Part shown: piece by piece, positions 7,237-16,967 of the stretch
Layout of the letters: each line of letters begins with the position of its first letter
How positions within the stretch are numbered: position 1 is the stretch's first letter
NCBI RefSeq assembly: GCF_000016645.1
Contig: NC_009441.1
Coordinates: forward strand, 2,108,001 to 2,172,000
DNA length: 64,000 bases
DNA from: Flavobacterium johnsoniae UW101
GTDB lineage: Bacteria > Bacteroidota > Bacteroidia > Flavobacteriales > Flavobacteriaceae
Direction: 5' to 3'
Notes under the pieces: model-generated
Told to the model about the DNA's origin: nothing
Seen by the model: the letters and a program-made list of their open reading frames with translations, nothing else
Database searches by the model: none
Made by a program: the position numbers and the translations under genes

Positions 7237-8207
7237 ATACTTAATTTTACAACAAACATATTTTTCTCTTTTTTACAGCTCAAATTGTGTTTTAGGCCGT
7301 AAACTTCTAAACGTCTTTTTAGGTTTTCAATTCCAATTCCGGTGCTCGAAAGACGCGAACCCGAATCGAGATAATTGTTTTTTATCGTAAAAGACAAATT
7401 CTGGCATTTTACTTTTAAATCTAAAATAATAAACGGTTCGGCAGTTTCGGCAGAAAATTTAACCGCATTTTCTACCAAAGGTAAAAAGAATAAAGGCGGA
7501 ATTTCGATTTCATCAAAAGCACCTTCAAAATTTTGGGTTACGTTTAAGCGTTCGTTTCTAAAGGTGTAATATTCAATGTATTTTTTTACGAAGGCAATTT
7601 CTTCTTCAACTAAAACATAATCTTTTTTTGTGGCTTCAATCTGGTAGCGCAGCATGTCTGAAAGATTCAGGATTCGGTCTGGAACTTTGTCTGGTTCAGA
7701 AAGAGATTCTCCGTAAAGATTATTCATGGCATTCAATAAAAAATGCGGATTCAATTGCTGTTTTAAAAACGAAAGTTCTGACTTGAAATTCATGATATCC
7801 TTATCAGCATCCATTATTTTTTTTGTGATAACAACATGCATAAAATAGAAAAACATTCCGTTGATAATAAGCGATAAAATCTGAAGTGTTTTAAAATTTC
7901 CAAGACCCACAAGCGGGAAAAACCAATTCATAAAAAAGTAAAAACAAGTCCAATACACCACAAGCAGCGTAAAGAAAAGCTTAGCTTTTTTTCTAAATAA
8001 AACTGGTTTGATAATGCAGATATTAAATATGGTAATCCAGACAATGCAGGGAAAATAACCTAGGGCAATTTTACTTAAAATATACGACCAGCTGTGACCG
8101 TCTAGTTTTATTTCGTCATATACACAGGCTAAAATAACTAAGTAAACCAGAGTATTTACGAGTAGATTTCGCAGAAAAAAGTTTTGATAAATTTTAGAAA
8201 TTGTCAT
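7209..8207 (-). CDS. LytS/YehU-type sensor histidine kinase
   Basis: The N-terminal 140 residues contain about four hydrophobic helices (NTLVYLVILACVY, ILSKIALGYFPCIVWITIF, LFFTLLVVYWTCFYFFMNW, LIINGMFFYFMHVVI) and no large periplasmic domain. This is followed by the His_kinase motif LNPHFLLNAMNNL with the phospho-accepting His, then PPLFFLPLVENAVKFS and the ATP-lid segment STGIGIENLKRRLEVYG. This architecture defines the LytS-like kinases that pair with LytTR regulators. The ligand is unknown. A TAATTTTG -7 box ends 5 bases before the ATG, implying a nearly leaderless message. Confidence 0.93.
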   Translation of the reverse strand: MTISKIYQNFFLRNLLVNTLVYLVILACVYDEIKLDGHSWSYILSKIALGYFPCIVWITIFNICIIKPVLFRKKAKLFFTLLVVYWTCFYFFMNWFFPLVGLGNFKTLQILSLIINGMFFYFMHVVITKKIMDADKDIMNFKSELSFLKQQLNPHFLLNAMNNLYGESLSEPDKVPDRILNLSDMLRYQIEATKKDYVLVEEEIAFVKKYIEYYTFRNERLNVTQNFEGAFDEIEIPPLFFLPLVENAVKFSAETAEPFIILDLKVKCQNLSFTIKNNYLDSGSRLSSTGIGIENLKRRLEVYGLKHNLSCKKEKNMFVVKLSIWHLPTAVL

Positions 8208-8212
8208 AACTG

Positions 8213-8220
8213 CAAAATTA
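8213..8220 (-). promoter_or_regulatory. -7 box of the LytS/LytTR operon (near-leaderless)
   Basis: The minus strand reads TAATTTTG and ends five bases before the ATG of the histidine kinase. Confidence 0.5.
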
Positions 8221-8267
8221 GTTTAATATTATAGTTTATAGCGCTTTGCAGGCTATAATTTATACAA

Positions 8268-8304
8268 ACGCCATTCGTATAAATGATACGCCACTGGTAT
8301 AAAT
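8268..8304 (+). promoter_or_regulatory. Two phased direct repeats, candidate LytTR operator
   Basis: Two 17-bp copies, 8268-8284 and 8288-8304, agree at 15 of 17 positions and start exactly 20 bp apart, about two helical turns. Both contain ACGCCA and end in GTATAAAT. LytTR regulators typically bind pairs of direct repeats spaced about two turns, and the site sits between the LytTR operon and the divergent outer-membrane gene. Confidence 0.5.
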
Positions 8305-8388
8305 ATTCTATTATAATAGGAACTGCTAAATTACTTTTGACTCCGAATTTCAATTATAATCCACAAACAAAACTTATACAATCCATTT

Positions 8389-9378
8389 ATGAAATCAAGA
8401 ATCATTTCGGTTTTAATCGTATTTACATCTCTGCACACAATCGCTCAGGAAAAAGAACCGGCAATTAAAACATTTGGTAAAGCCCTTGTAGATAAATTTC
8501 CAACAACAAGAACTTTTGATGTGCAATACGAACAGTTAGGGCCGTCTAATTACAATTCTGATTTATTTGGAAATAATTTTGAAAGAGGACGAATTGAAAG
8601 CCATAACCGATTTAAAGCTGCTTTTAATCTGCCTTTTTATGCTTCAAAATCAAAGCAGTTTGTTTTAACAACTTCTCTTCGATATAAATATGAAACGTAT
8701 GAGTTTGGCGATATTTACAATTATACAAGTATGCAGACTTATTCGCGGGACCGTCAGGAACTGCATTTATGGGGAGGTTCTTTGAGTGCAACTTATATGA
8801 CATCGCTTTTTAAAAAACCGGTTATTTATAATGCTACAGCAACAGTTGACGGAGATGAAGATGGTTTTCAGCGTTTAAAAGGATTTGTATCGGCTGTTAT
8901 AGTGCTGAAACGAACGCCAAGCACAACTATTACTTTGGGAGCTTTGGCTTTGCTGGATCCGTCTTCTATTGTGCCGGTTACACCGCTTTTTTCGGTCAAT
9001 CATAAATTTAATAATTCAAAATGGGATATGGATTTTATTTTACCGCAGCGTTTGTTGTTTAGAAGAGAATTATTAGAAAACGGAAGAATTTCATTTGGTA
9101 CTGAATTGAATACTGAAAGTTTTTACTTAAATTTAAATACCTCAAATTTAAATGGCGTTTACGAACTCAATCAGCTCGAGTTAAAATCCGGAATTACCTA
9201 CGAATATTGCTTTACGCCAAAAATAATAGCATTTGTAAAAGGCGGTGTTAATAATGTTGTAAGTGCACGTATTACCGAAAAAGGCGAACGCACTAATCGC
9301 TATGTGTACGATCAGAAAGAAGATGCACAGGGATATGTTAGAATTGGTGTGTCGTATAATCTTTTTCAGAAGAAATAA
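8389..9378 (+). CDS. Outer-membrane beta-barrel protein (DUF6268-like)
   Basis: Signal peptide MKSRIISVLIVFTSLHTIAQ with cleavage near AQ-E. The 310-residue mature part is a succession of amphipathic strands with aromatic girdles (FVLTTSLRYKYETYEFG, LWGGSLSATYMTSLF, FVSAVIVLKR, GYVRIGVSYNLF) ending in an aromatic-rich terminal strand, as expected of an outer-membrane barrel. The overall pattern resembles the DUF6268 family of Bacteroidota. Substrate unknown. Divergent from the LytS/LytTR operon with phased direct repeats in between, so it is the best candidate for control by that system. The 70-codon gene 31 bases downstream is probably co-transcribed. Confidence 0.8.
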   Translation: MKSRIISVLIVFTSLHTIAQEKEPAIKTFGKALVDKFPTTRTFDVQYEQLGPSNYNSDLFGNNFERGRIESHNRFKAAFNLPFYASKSKQFVLTTSLRYKYETYEFGDIYNYTSMQTYSRDRQELHLWGGSLSATYMTSLFKKPVIYNATATVDGDEDGFQRLKGFVSAVIVLKRTPSTTITLGALALLDPSSIVPVTPLFSVNHKFNNSKWDMDFILPQRLLFRRELLENGRISFGTELNTESFYLNLNTSNLNGVYELNQLELKSGITYEYCFTPKIIAFVKGGVNNVVSARITEKGERTNRYVYDQKEDAQGYVRIGVSYNLFQKK

Positions 9379-9409
9379 TTCAGGAGTTTAAGAATTAATA
9401 TAAATAGTT

Positions 9410-9622
9410 ATGATTGTTGAGGTTTTTAAAACAAATGTCCAGAAAGAATCAGAAAAGAATTATGTTATAGCTGTTATTCAAAATCAGTTTCCAGATTATA
9501 AAATTAATTTTGATCTCGAAGACTGCGATAAAATATTACGAGTAGAAGGTGTTGAGCCTCAGTATAATGATATTATCGATTATGTAAATTGTCTGGGCTA
9601 TACGTGCATTCGATTAGATTAA
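9410..9622 (+). CDS. Small HMA-fold-like protein, 70 aa
   Basis: The predicted pattern is beta-alpha-beta-beta-alpha-beta: MIVEVFKTNV, SEKNYVIAVIQNQF, YKINFDLED, KILRVEGV, YNDIIDYVNCLGY, TCIRLD. This matches the ferredoxin-like fold of heavy-metal-associated domains, but the CxxC metal motif is absent from the first loop, so metal binding is doubtful. Similar small proteins without the motif are frequent in flavobacteria and have no known role. It lies 31 bases after the barrel-protein gene and is probably in the same transcript. Confidence 0.6.
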   Translation: MIVEVFKTNVQKESEKNYVIAVIQNQFPDYKINFDLEDCDKILRVEGVEPQYNDIIDYVNCLGYTCIRLD

Positions 9623-9817
9623 CATTTTATTACACAAAACAGGTAAAAATACGCAGCCGTATATTTAGCTTTATAAATAGTTTTGTACGATAATTTCATC
9701 TAAAAATAAAACTAACACCAATGACAAGTTTCATTCTTTCGCTGTTCATTTTACTTCTAAAACAATTCTGTTAATACAACAGCTGTTTCTTATTCTTGCT
9801 TTTTTATGCTGAAAAGG

Positions 9818-9851
9818 TTTGCGTTGTTTTCGGGCATATTTTTTACATTTG
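9818..9851 (+). promoter_or_regulatory. Promoter of the SulP gene (near-leaderless)
   Basis: A TTTG at 9818-9821 and TACATTTG at 9844-9851 form a Bacteroidota -33/-7 pair with a 22-base spacer. The -7 box ends six bases before the ATG at 9858, so the transcript would have almost no leader. The remaining 9623-9817 shows no gene. Confidence 0.6.
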
Positions 9852-9857
9852 TGCCAT

Positions 9858-11387
9858 ATGAAAAAAGCTTTCCAACTCTTCGATTTCTCTCAAAAGGTAA
9901 ATTATAAAAACGAAATTTTAGCAGGTTTAACTGTTGCCATGACAATGATTCCAGAATCGTTGTCATTTGCTATTTTAGCTGGATTTCCGCCTTTGGTTGG
10001 TTTATACGCCGAATTTATTGCCGGATTAGTTACGGCCATTTTTGGCGGAAGACCCGGTATGATTTCGGGCGGAGCAGGAGCAACGGTAATTGTTTTGATT
10101 GCTCTGATGAAATCGCATGGCATAGAATATGTTTTTGCTGCTGTCGCACTTGGCGGTGTGGTGCAAATTTGTATCGGACTTTTTAAACTCGGAAAATTTA
10201 TTCGGTTAGTGCCTCAGCCTGTAATGTTTGGTTTCGTAAACGGATTGGCTGTTGTGATTTTTATGTCGCAGCTGGAACAGTTTAAAACCATAGTAAACGG
10301 TCAGGTTTCATGGCTTCAGGGAACTCCTTTGTATATTATGCTGGGTCTGGTTGCGCTTACAGTTGCAATTGTTCTTGTTTTTCCTAAAATTACAAAAGCA
10401 GTTCCGGCATCTCTGGTTGCTATTATGGTGGTTTTTGCATTGGTAATTGTTTTTAATATCGAAACTAAAACGGTCGAAGATATTGCTTCTGTTCAAGGCG
10501 GTTTTCCTCCATTTCATATACCTAATATTCCCATTTCTTTTGAGACTTTAAAAATCATATTTCCGTATTCGGTAATTGTTGCGGCAGTTGGTTTGACTGA
10601 AGGTTTGCTTACGCTGAATTTAGTCGACGAAATTACCGGAACCCGCGGTAACAGTAATCGTGAATGTATTGCGCAGGGAAGTTCGAATATTTTAAACGGG
10701 TTTTTCTACGGAATGGGCGGCTGCCCAATGATTGCGCAGACTCTGGTAAATCTGGGTGCAGGATCTAGAGCAAGACTTTCGGGAATTATTGCAGCTTTGA
10801 CGATTTTATTAATTATACTTTTTGGAGCGCCCGTAATTGGAAAATTGCCAATGGCAGCTTTAGTCGGCGTTATGATGATGGTAGCGATTACGACTTTTGA
10901 ATGGGCTAGTTTCAGAATTATCAATAAAATGCCTAAACACGATATTTTCGTGGGAATTCTGGTGGCGTTAATTACAATTGTATTACACAATCTGGCTTTG
11001 GCGGTTTTAATTGGTGTGATTATTTCTGCTTTGGTTTTTGCCTGGGAAAGTGCCAAAAGAATCCGTGCGAGACAATTTATTGATGAAAACGGCATAAAAC
11101 ATTATGAAATTTACGGTCCGCTATTTTTTGGGTCGATAACCGCTTTTCTGGAAAAATTTGATGTACAGAACGATCCGGAACATGTTATAATTGATTTTAA
11201 AGAAAGCCGTGTTTCAGATATGTCGGCTATTGAAGCACTAAACAATTTGACTAAAAAATACCGTCAGGAAAATAAAACAATAGAATTACAGCATTTAAGT
11301 GCAGACTGCAGACAGTTACTTAAAAACGCCGATGCGGTTATAAATGTAAATGTTATTGAAGATCCAACCTATAAAGTAGTGTCTTGA
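9858..11387 (+). CDS. SulP-family anion transporter with STAS domain
   Basis: Inner-membrane transporter of the SLC26/SulP family. The membrane domain covers residues 1 to about 395 with the family hallmarks EILAGLTVAMTMIPESLSFA, GLYAEFIAGLVTAIFGGRPG and GGAGATVIVL. The C-terminal 100 residues form a cytoplasmic STAS domain (HVIIDFKESRVSDMSAIEAL). Family members carry sulfate, bicarbonate or dicarboxylates; the substrate is not readable here. I use the ATG at 9858 (MKKAFQLFDF): an upstream in-frame ATG at 9819 lies within the promoter and would add a non-conserved 13-residue leader. Followed by hairpin modules that act as terminator. Confidence 0.92.
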   Translation: MKKAFQLFDFSQKVNYKNEILAGLTVAMTMIPESLSFAILAGFPPLVGLYAEFIAGLVTAIFGGRPGMISGGAGATVIVLIALMKSHGIEYVFAAVALGGVVQICIGLFKLGKFIRLVPQPVMFGFVNGLAVVIFMSQLEQFKTIVNGQVSWLQGTPLYIMLGLVALTVAIVLVFPKITKAVPASLVAIMVVFALVIVFNIETKTVEDIASVQGGFPPFHIPNIPISFETLKIIFPYSVIVAAVGLTEGLLTLNLVDEITGTRGNSNRECIAQGSSNILNGFFYGMGGCPMIAQTLVNLGAGSRARLSGIIAALTILLIILFGAPVIGKLPMAALVGVMMMVAITTFEWASFRIINKMPKHDIFVGILVALITIVLHNLALAVLIGVIISALVFAWESAKRIRARQFIDENGIKHYEIYGPLFFGSITAFLEKFDVQNDPEHVIIDFKESRVSDMSAIEALNNLTKKYRQENKTIELQHLSADCRQLLKNADAVINVNVIEDPTYKVVS

Positions 11388-11451
11388 TAATGGTGAATTG
11401 TTAATTGTTAATTGTGAATGGTTAATTATGAATTAATTTATTCATTGCAAT

Positions 11452-11484
11452 AAACCCGGCAGGTTTTTAAAACCTGTCGGGTTT
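11452..11484. terminator. Terminator-like hairpin of a repeated module, copy 1
   Basis: Arms AAACCCGGCAGG and CCTGTCGGGTTT around a short T/A loop, followed by TGTTGTTTT. A nearly identical hairpin is found at 13520-13552. It lies 65 bases after the SulP gene. Confidence 0.7.
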
Positions 11485-11514
11485 GTTGTTTTATCTGTAT
11501 CTTTTTTGTCAGGC

Positions 11515-11566
11515 TGAGCGAAGTCGAAGCCCACGTGCTAATTGCAGTGCCCTTCGACTTCGCTCA
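11515..11566. repeat. REP-like hairpin of a repeated module, copy 1
   Basis: Perfect 15-bp arms TGAGCGAAGTCGAAG and CTTCGACTTCGCTCA with a 22-base loop. The same arms recur at 13577-13628, also following a copy of the CCTGTCGGG hairpin. Confidence 0.75.
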
Positions 11567-11620
11567 AGAGGACAATCACTTCATTATTAAATTATCTAAT
11601 TAACTAAAGATTGATTTTTG

Positions 11621-11628
11621 TAACTTTG
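11621..11628 (+). promoter_or_regulatory. -7 box of the AraC-type regulator gene (near-leaderless)
   Basis: TAACTTTG ends four bases before the ATG at 11633. Confidence 0.5.
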
Positions 11629-11632
11629 CAAA

Positions 11633-12541
11633 ATGAAACTGACAGAAACTTTAGAAGATTTTTACACTGTAAAAATAAAAGGGATGCCCGAAAATCTTAA
11701 AAAAGAGATCGGACATTTTAATGTTTTTAAATTGGATGATTATATCGGGAGCACTTGTAATCCGTTGCCTTATACTAGAAAAGACTTTTATAAAATAAGT
11801 TTGATCGTGGGCAGAAACAAAGTGCATTATGCTGATAAAGTTGTGGCAATCGAAGATCAGGCTTTGTTTTTTGCGAATCCGCAGATTCCGTATAGCTGGG
11901 AACATATTGATGAGAATCAAACTGGATTTTTCTGCATTTTTACAGATGCTTTCTTTAGCCAGTTTGGAAATTTAAAAGAATATCCTTTGTTTCAGCCCGG
12001 AGGTAATCCTGTTGTTCCGGTTTCTAAAGAACTGGCAGAATCTTTAAAAACAGTTTATCTTAGAATGCTGGAAGAAATCAATTCTGATTATGCTTTTAAA
12101 TATGATGTACTCCGAAATCTGGTTTTTGAAATTATTCACCTTGCACTTAAAACGCAGACTGTAACTGCTTCATTATACAGTAAATCAAATGCTACAATTC
12201 GAGTTTCTTCTTTATTTCTGGAGCTGCTAGAACGTCAGTTTCCAATAGAATCGATTACGCAGCAAATTAATTTTCGTTCGCCTTCAGAATATGCCAATCA
12301 GTTAAATGTGCATGTCAATCACTTGAATAAAGCATTAAAAGAAACAACGGGAAAAACAACTTCACAGATTATTTCTGAAAGAATTATTCAGGAAGCAATG
12401 ATTCTGCTAAAACAAACCAATTGGAATATTAATGAAATTGCGTGGTGTTTAGGCTTCGAAGAATTGTCTCATTTTATTAATTTCTTCAAGAAAAATGTTC
12501 AGGTTTCGCCTAAAAACTATCGTTTAGCAGAAATTGTTTGA
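11633..12541 (+). CDS. AraC-family transcriptional regulator
   Basis: 302 residues. The N-terminal half has the cupin-like sensor arrangement seen in Bacteroidota AraC regulators (YTRKDFYKISLIVGRNKVHYAD, QALFFANPQIPYSWEH). The C-terminal 100 residues carry the two helix-turn-helix units: FRSPSEYANQLNVHVNHLNKAL and then NINEIAWCLGFEELSHFINFFKK, followed by VSPKNYR, the conserved end of the domain. Probably an activator of the SDR gene that starts 92 bases downstream on the same strand; AraC-SDR pairs are common. The effector is unknown. No signal peptide, cytoplasmic. Confidence 0.93.
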   Translation: MKLTETLEDFYTVKIKGMPENLKKEIGHFNVFKLDDYIGSTCNPLPYTRKDFYKISLIVGRNKVHYADKVVAIEDQALFFANPQIPYSWEHIDENQTGFFCIFTDAFFSQFGNLKEYPLFQPGGNPVVPVSKELAESLKTVYLRMLEEINSDYAFKYDVLRNLVFEIIHLALKTQTVTASLYSKSNATIRVSSLFLELLERQFPIESITQQINFRSPSEYANQLNVHVNHLNKALKETTGKTTSQIISERIIQEAMILLKQTNWNINEIAWCLGFEELSHFINFFKKNVQVSPKNYRLAEIV

Positions 12542-12593
12542 TTTTTGTAACTTCTTGTTTGATTGTTTCAATGTTTAAGAAGCACTTCACCAA

Positions 12594-12601
12594 TACCTTT
12601 G
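12594..12601 (+). promoter_or_regulatory. -7 box of the SDR gene
   Basis: TACCTTTG, 31 bases before the ATG at 12633, fits the Bacteroidota consensus. It gives the SDR gene its own promoter separate from the regulator. Confidence 0.5.
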
Positions 12602-12632
12602 TCCTGTAATTAATAACGTAAAAATTAAAATC

Positions 12633-13472
12633 ATGGACAATAACAAAGTTTGGTTTATCACAGGTGCTTCAAAAGGACTTGGATTAGAATTAGCTAAAAA
12701 ATTATTAGCAGAAGGTTTTAAAGTTGCTGCAACATCAAGAAGTGAAGAGGCTTTAGTAAAAGTATTAGGAAATTCATCTGAAAAATTTCTTCCTCTTGAA
12801 ATGGATTTAGTTGACGAGAAAAGTGTAAAAAGTGCAATCGACAAAACTATCAATCATTTTAAAACAATTGATGTTTTGGTAAATAATGCCGGTTATGGTT
12901 TATTGGGAGCATTGGAAGAATTAACAGACGCTGAATCAAGAAAAAACTACGAAGTAAATGTTTTCGGATTATTGAATGTAATTAGAAATACAATGCCAAT
13001 TCTTCGTGCAAACAAATCTGGACACATTTTTAATATTTCTTCTGTAGGAGGTTATTATGGGGAATTTCCAGGCTGGGGAATTTACTGTTCTACAAAATTT
13101 GCAGTTGCGGGTTTAACAGAATCTTTAGCAGCAGAAGTAAAATCGTTTGGAGTTCATGCTACAATCGTGTATCCGGGTTATTTTAGAACTGATTTCTTAA
13201 AAGACAGTTCTTTATTACTGCCTCAAAACCCAATTGCAGATTATAAAGAAGTAAGACAATCTGAAAGCGCGCACAAGGAAGATATCAACCAAAATCAGCC
13301 GGGAGATCCTGTGAAATTAGCTGAAGCTTTGATTAAAGCAAGCGAGGATCAAAATCCGCCTCTGCATTTGTTTTTAGGGGAAGATGCCTATAATATGGCA
13401 AACCAAAAAATAGCAAGTGTAAAAAGCGAATTGGAAGCATGGAAAGAGGTTTCTGTTTCTACTGGTTTTTAA
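12633..13472 (+). CDS. Short-chain dehydrogenase/reductase
   Basis: Classical SDR, 279 residues: nucleotide-binding TGASKGLGLELA near residue 10, NNAGYG near 85, catalytic Ser in NISSVGGYYG (about 140) and YCSTK with the catalytic Tyr and Lys (about 155). The PGYFRTDFL motif is also typical. The family uses NAD(P)H to reduce or oxidise hydroxyl and carbonyl groups; the substrate cannot be predicted. The residues after the nucleotide motif (ATSRSEEAL) suggest NADP preference. Controlled probably by the AraC-type regulator upstream. Ends before a repeated terminator module shared with the convergent gene. Confidence 0.93.
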   Translation: MDNNKVWFITGASKGLGLELAKKLLAEGFKVAATSRSEEALVKVLGNSSEKFLPLEMDLVDEKSVKSAIDKTINHFKTIDVLVNNAGYGLLGALEELTDAESRKNYEVNVFGLLNVIRNTMPILRANKSGHIFNISSVGGYYGEFPGWGIYCSTKFAVAGLTESLAAEVKSFGVHATIVYPGYFRTDFLKDSSLLLPQNPIADYKEVRQSESAHKEDINQNQPGDPVKLAEALIKASEDQNPPLHLFLGEDAYNMANQKIASVKSELEAWKEVSVSTGF

Positions 13473-13519
13473 TTAGATAATGATATTTATAACGATTGGT
13501 GTTAATTTATCCAAATAGT

Positions 13520-13552
13520 AAACCCGACAGGTATTTAAAACCTGTCGGGTTT
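13520..13552. terminator. Bidirectional terminator hairpin of the repeated module, copy 2
   Basis: Arms AAACCCGACAGG and CCTGTCGGGTTT. Located between convergent genes ending at 13472 and 13650; nearly identical to the hairpin at 11452-11484. Confidence 0.7.
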
Positions 13553-13576
13553 GTTGTGTTTATAAGTTTGTCAGGC

Positions 13577-13628
13577 TGAGCGAAGTCGAAGCCCGCGTAC
13601 CAATTGGAACGTCCTTCGACTTCGCTCA
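13577..13628. repeat. REP-like hairpin of the repeated module, copy 2
   Basis: Perfect 15-bp arms, identical to those at 11515-11566, with a different 22-base loop. Confidence 0.75.
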
Positions 13629-13649
13629 GGATGACACTCAATTCATTTT

Positions 13650-14852
13650 CTAATTAACCAGCATTGATTTTACATCGCTTAATTTCCCGTCAACTTGATC
13701 AATCTGCAATCCTAAAATATGTGCTATTAAAGGGTAAACAGAAACGTTTTGAAAAGTTTTGACTTCTTTGTTTACTTTAAAAGCAGGTCCTTTTGCATAA
13801 AAAACAGCGTGCATATCTTTGTTTTCATTGTCGTAACCGTGAGTTCCGCCTTTTATATGAGTGCTTTCTTTGCTTACTAAACTCCATCCTTTTTCAGCTT
13901 CAATAACAAAGTCATGTACACGCGGATTAGTTCCGTAATGCAGTCTTTCAGGAACTTCGGTAGATTTCCAGAATTTAATATGCGGTACTTTTTTCAAAGC
14001 ATTTGCAATAGAATCCTGATAACCGGCTTTGGCCTGCAGACTCATTATTGGGTTAATTACATCTTTGTAACCCAGCCATTCTGGTTTTAAATAATCCAGA
14101 ACCGCTACTTTTTTATCGTTGCTTATATCGGCCATTCCGTGATCTGAAACGATAATTAAATTGATTTGTTTTCCAATAGGCAGTTGATCTAATTTACGGG
14201 ATAATTCTCCCATAATAGAATCCATTTTTGTTGCTGCTTTTTTAGTTTCAGGCGAAAGCGGACCAAAATTATGTCCTGAATGATCTGGTTCATCAAAATA
14301 TAAAGTAACCAGATGAGGTCTTTGTTTTTCCGGAAGCTGCAGCCATTTTAGAACTGTGTCTATTCTGGCTCCGTACGGAATTTTATTGTCATAATCTTTG
14401 TAATAACTTGGATTTCTTTTGTCGATATCAGATCCCGGCCAAAAGAAAGAAGCTGCTTTTACTCCTTGCTGTTCAGCGACATTCCAAATAGGGTTTCCGC
14501 CATAAAAACGAGAATCACTTTTTGCTTTACTTGACAATGAAAAAGATTCGTTTAAATCAGCATCGTAAAAAACATTATTAATAATCCCGTGATGATCCGG
14601 ATAAAGTCCTGTTACAATAGCGTAATGATTTGGAAAAGTTTTGGTAGGATAAGAAGGTTTCATCGATTTTGCATGAACACCTTGTTTAGCAATCTGCGGC
14701 AGATTTTGAAGATTAAACTGCTTGGCATAATCCCATCTAAAACCATCCATAGAAACTAAAACAACATAATTATCTTTGGTATTTTGGGCTTGTAAAAAGA
14801 ATGAAAGTGAAAGAAAAATTAAAGACAGGAGCGAGGTAAAATGCTTTTTCAT
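13650..14852 (-). CDS. Secreted ectonucleotide pyrophosphatase/phosphodiesterase (alkaline phosphatase superfamily)
   Basis: Signal peptide MKKHFTSLLSLIFLSLSFFLQAQ. The mature enzyme shows the NPP motif set: VSMDGFRWDY with a metal Asp, PTKTFPNHYAIVTGLYPDHHG with the nucleophilic Thr, FDEPDHSGHNFGP, IVSDHGMADIS, and GGTHGYDNENKDMHAVFYAKGPAF near the C-terminus. These residues hold two zinc ions and hydrolyse phosphodiester or pyrophosphate bonds of nucleotides or phospholipids outside the inner membrane. Length of 400 residues equals the bacterial NPP norm. A TACCTTTG -7 box lies 21 bases upstream. Single-gene unit. Confidence 0.93.
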   Translation of the reverse strand: MKKHFTSLLSLIFLSLSFFLQAQNTKDNYVVLVSMDGFRWDYAKQFNLQNLPQIAKQGVHAKSMKPSYPTKTFPNHYAIVTGLYPDHHGIINNVFYDADLNESFSLSSKAKSDSRFYGGNPIWNVAEQQGVKAASFFWPGSDIDKRNPSYYKDYDNKIPYGARIDTVLKWLQLPEKQRPHLVTLYFDEPDHSGHNFGPLSPETKKAATKMDSIMGELSRKLDQLPIGKQINLIIVSDHGMADISNDKKVAVLDYLKPEWLGYKDVINPIMSLQAKAGYQDSIANALKKVPHIKFWKSTEVPERLHYGTNPRVHDFVIEAEKGWSLVSKESTHIKGGTHGYDNENKDMHAVFYAKGPAFKVNKEVKTFQNVSVYPLIAHILGLQIDQVDGKLSDVKSMLVN

Positions 14853-14873
14853 TTTTTGAATTTATTATACCTG

Positions 14874-14881
14874 CAAAGGTA
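14874..14881 (-). promoter_or_regulatory. -7 box of the NPP-type phosphodiesterase gene
   Basis: Minus strand TACCTTTG, 21 bases upstream of the ATG at 14852. Confidence 0.55.
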
Positions 14882-14968
14882 GAGATAACAGATTTTTTAA
14901 ATAAAAAGAGAATGTTAAATAAAAAAAGTTTGCCACGACTCGAGCGATAGCGAACTGACGAAGTAATT

Positions 14969-15183
14969 GCACTAATTTCCACGAATGATTTTGCTTGTAA
15001 AAAGTTGCCACAGATTTCACAGATTAAAAAGATTTCTTTATTGGATACACTAAAAATTTTTCACGCAGATTCTACAGATTCAAGCAGATTAATTTTATAA
15101 TCTATGATCTGCATAAAATAAAAATCCTTTTAATCTGTGTAATCTGTGGCTGAAAAAAAAAATAATTCGTGGAAATTCATGGC
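14969..15183. repeat. Composite nested inverted repeat, about 215 bp
   Basis: Outer arms 14969-14986 and 15165-15183 (both containing ATTTCCACGAAT or its complement) enclose inner arms 15007-15035 and 15122-15150 (GCCACAGATTNCACAGATTAAAA on one strand). A central GCAGAT/ATCTGC hairpin lies at 15084-15112. The arms match imperfectly. The element fills the gap between the NPP promoter and the groEL terminator and has no credible gene. Confidence 0.6.
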
Positions 15184-15190
15184 AAACAAA

Positions 15191-15222
15191 AAAAAAGCGC
15201 CAGATAAAAATCTGACGCTTTT
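15191..15222 (-). terminator. Terminator of the groEL transcript
   Basis: AAAGCGCCAGA and TCTGACGCTTT form a stem with one mismatch around a short loop. On the minus strand it is followed by a run of T residues, 22 bases past the groEL stop. Confidence 0.75.
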
Positions 15223-15243
15223 AAGTTTTAAGAAGGGAATGAA

Positions 15244-16881
<1,638 letters not shown>

Positions 16882-16887
16882 TTATTT

Positions 16888-16967
16888 GCTTTAGGCAGTA
16901 GGCTTTAAGCTTTAGGCTCTTCTACTGCTGAGTTAATATTTTTTTATTTTTCTTACAGCTTATAGCT
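16888..16967 (-). repeat. Left repeat block flanking the four-helix-bundle gene
   Basis: A 26-bp segment at 16888-16913 matches 17335-17360 at 24 of 26 positions in the same orientation, both containing TAGGCTTTA. The block continues with a GCAGTAG/CTACTGC hairpin and ends in CTTACAGCTTATAGCTA, echoed at 17390-17399. Confidence 0.65.

Noticed and set aside
10706..11095. 129-codon minus-strand frame inside the SulP gene
   Set aside because: It is antisense to the conserved membrane domain of SulP, with Ile/Thr-rich composition expected from complementing membrane codons.
11452..13628. Spaced hairpins as a possible CRISPR
   Set aside because: Only two units, 2 kb apart with genes between, and no regular spacers. 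No CRISPR array is seen in the window.
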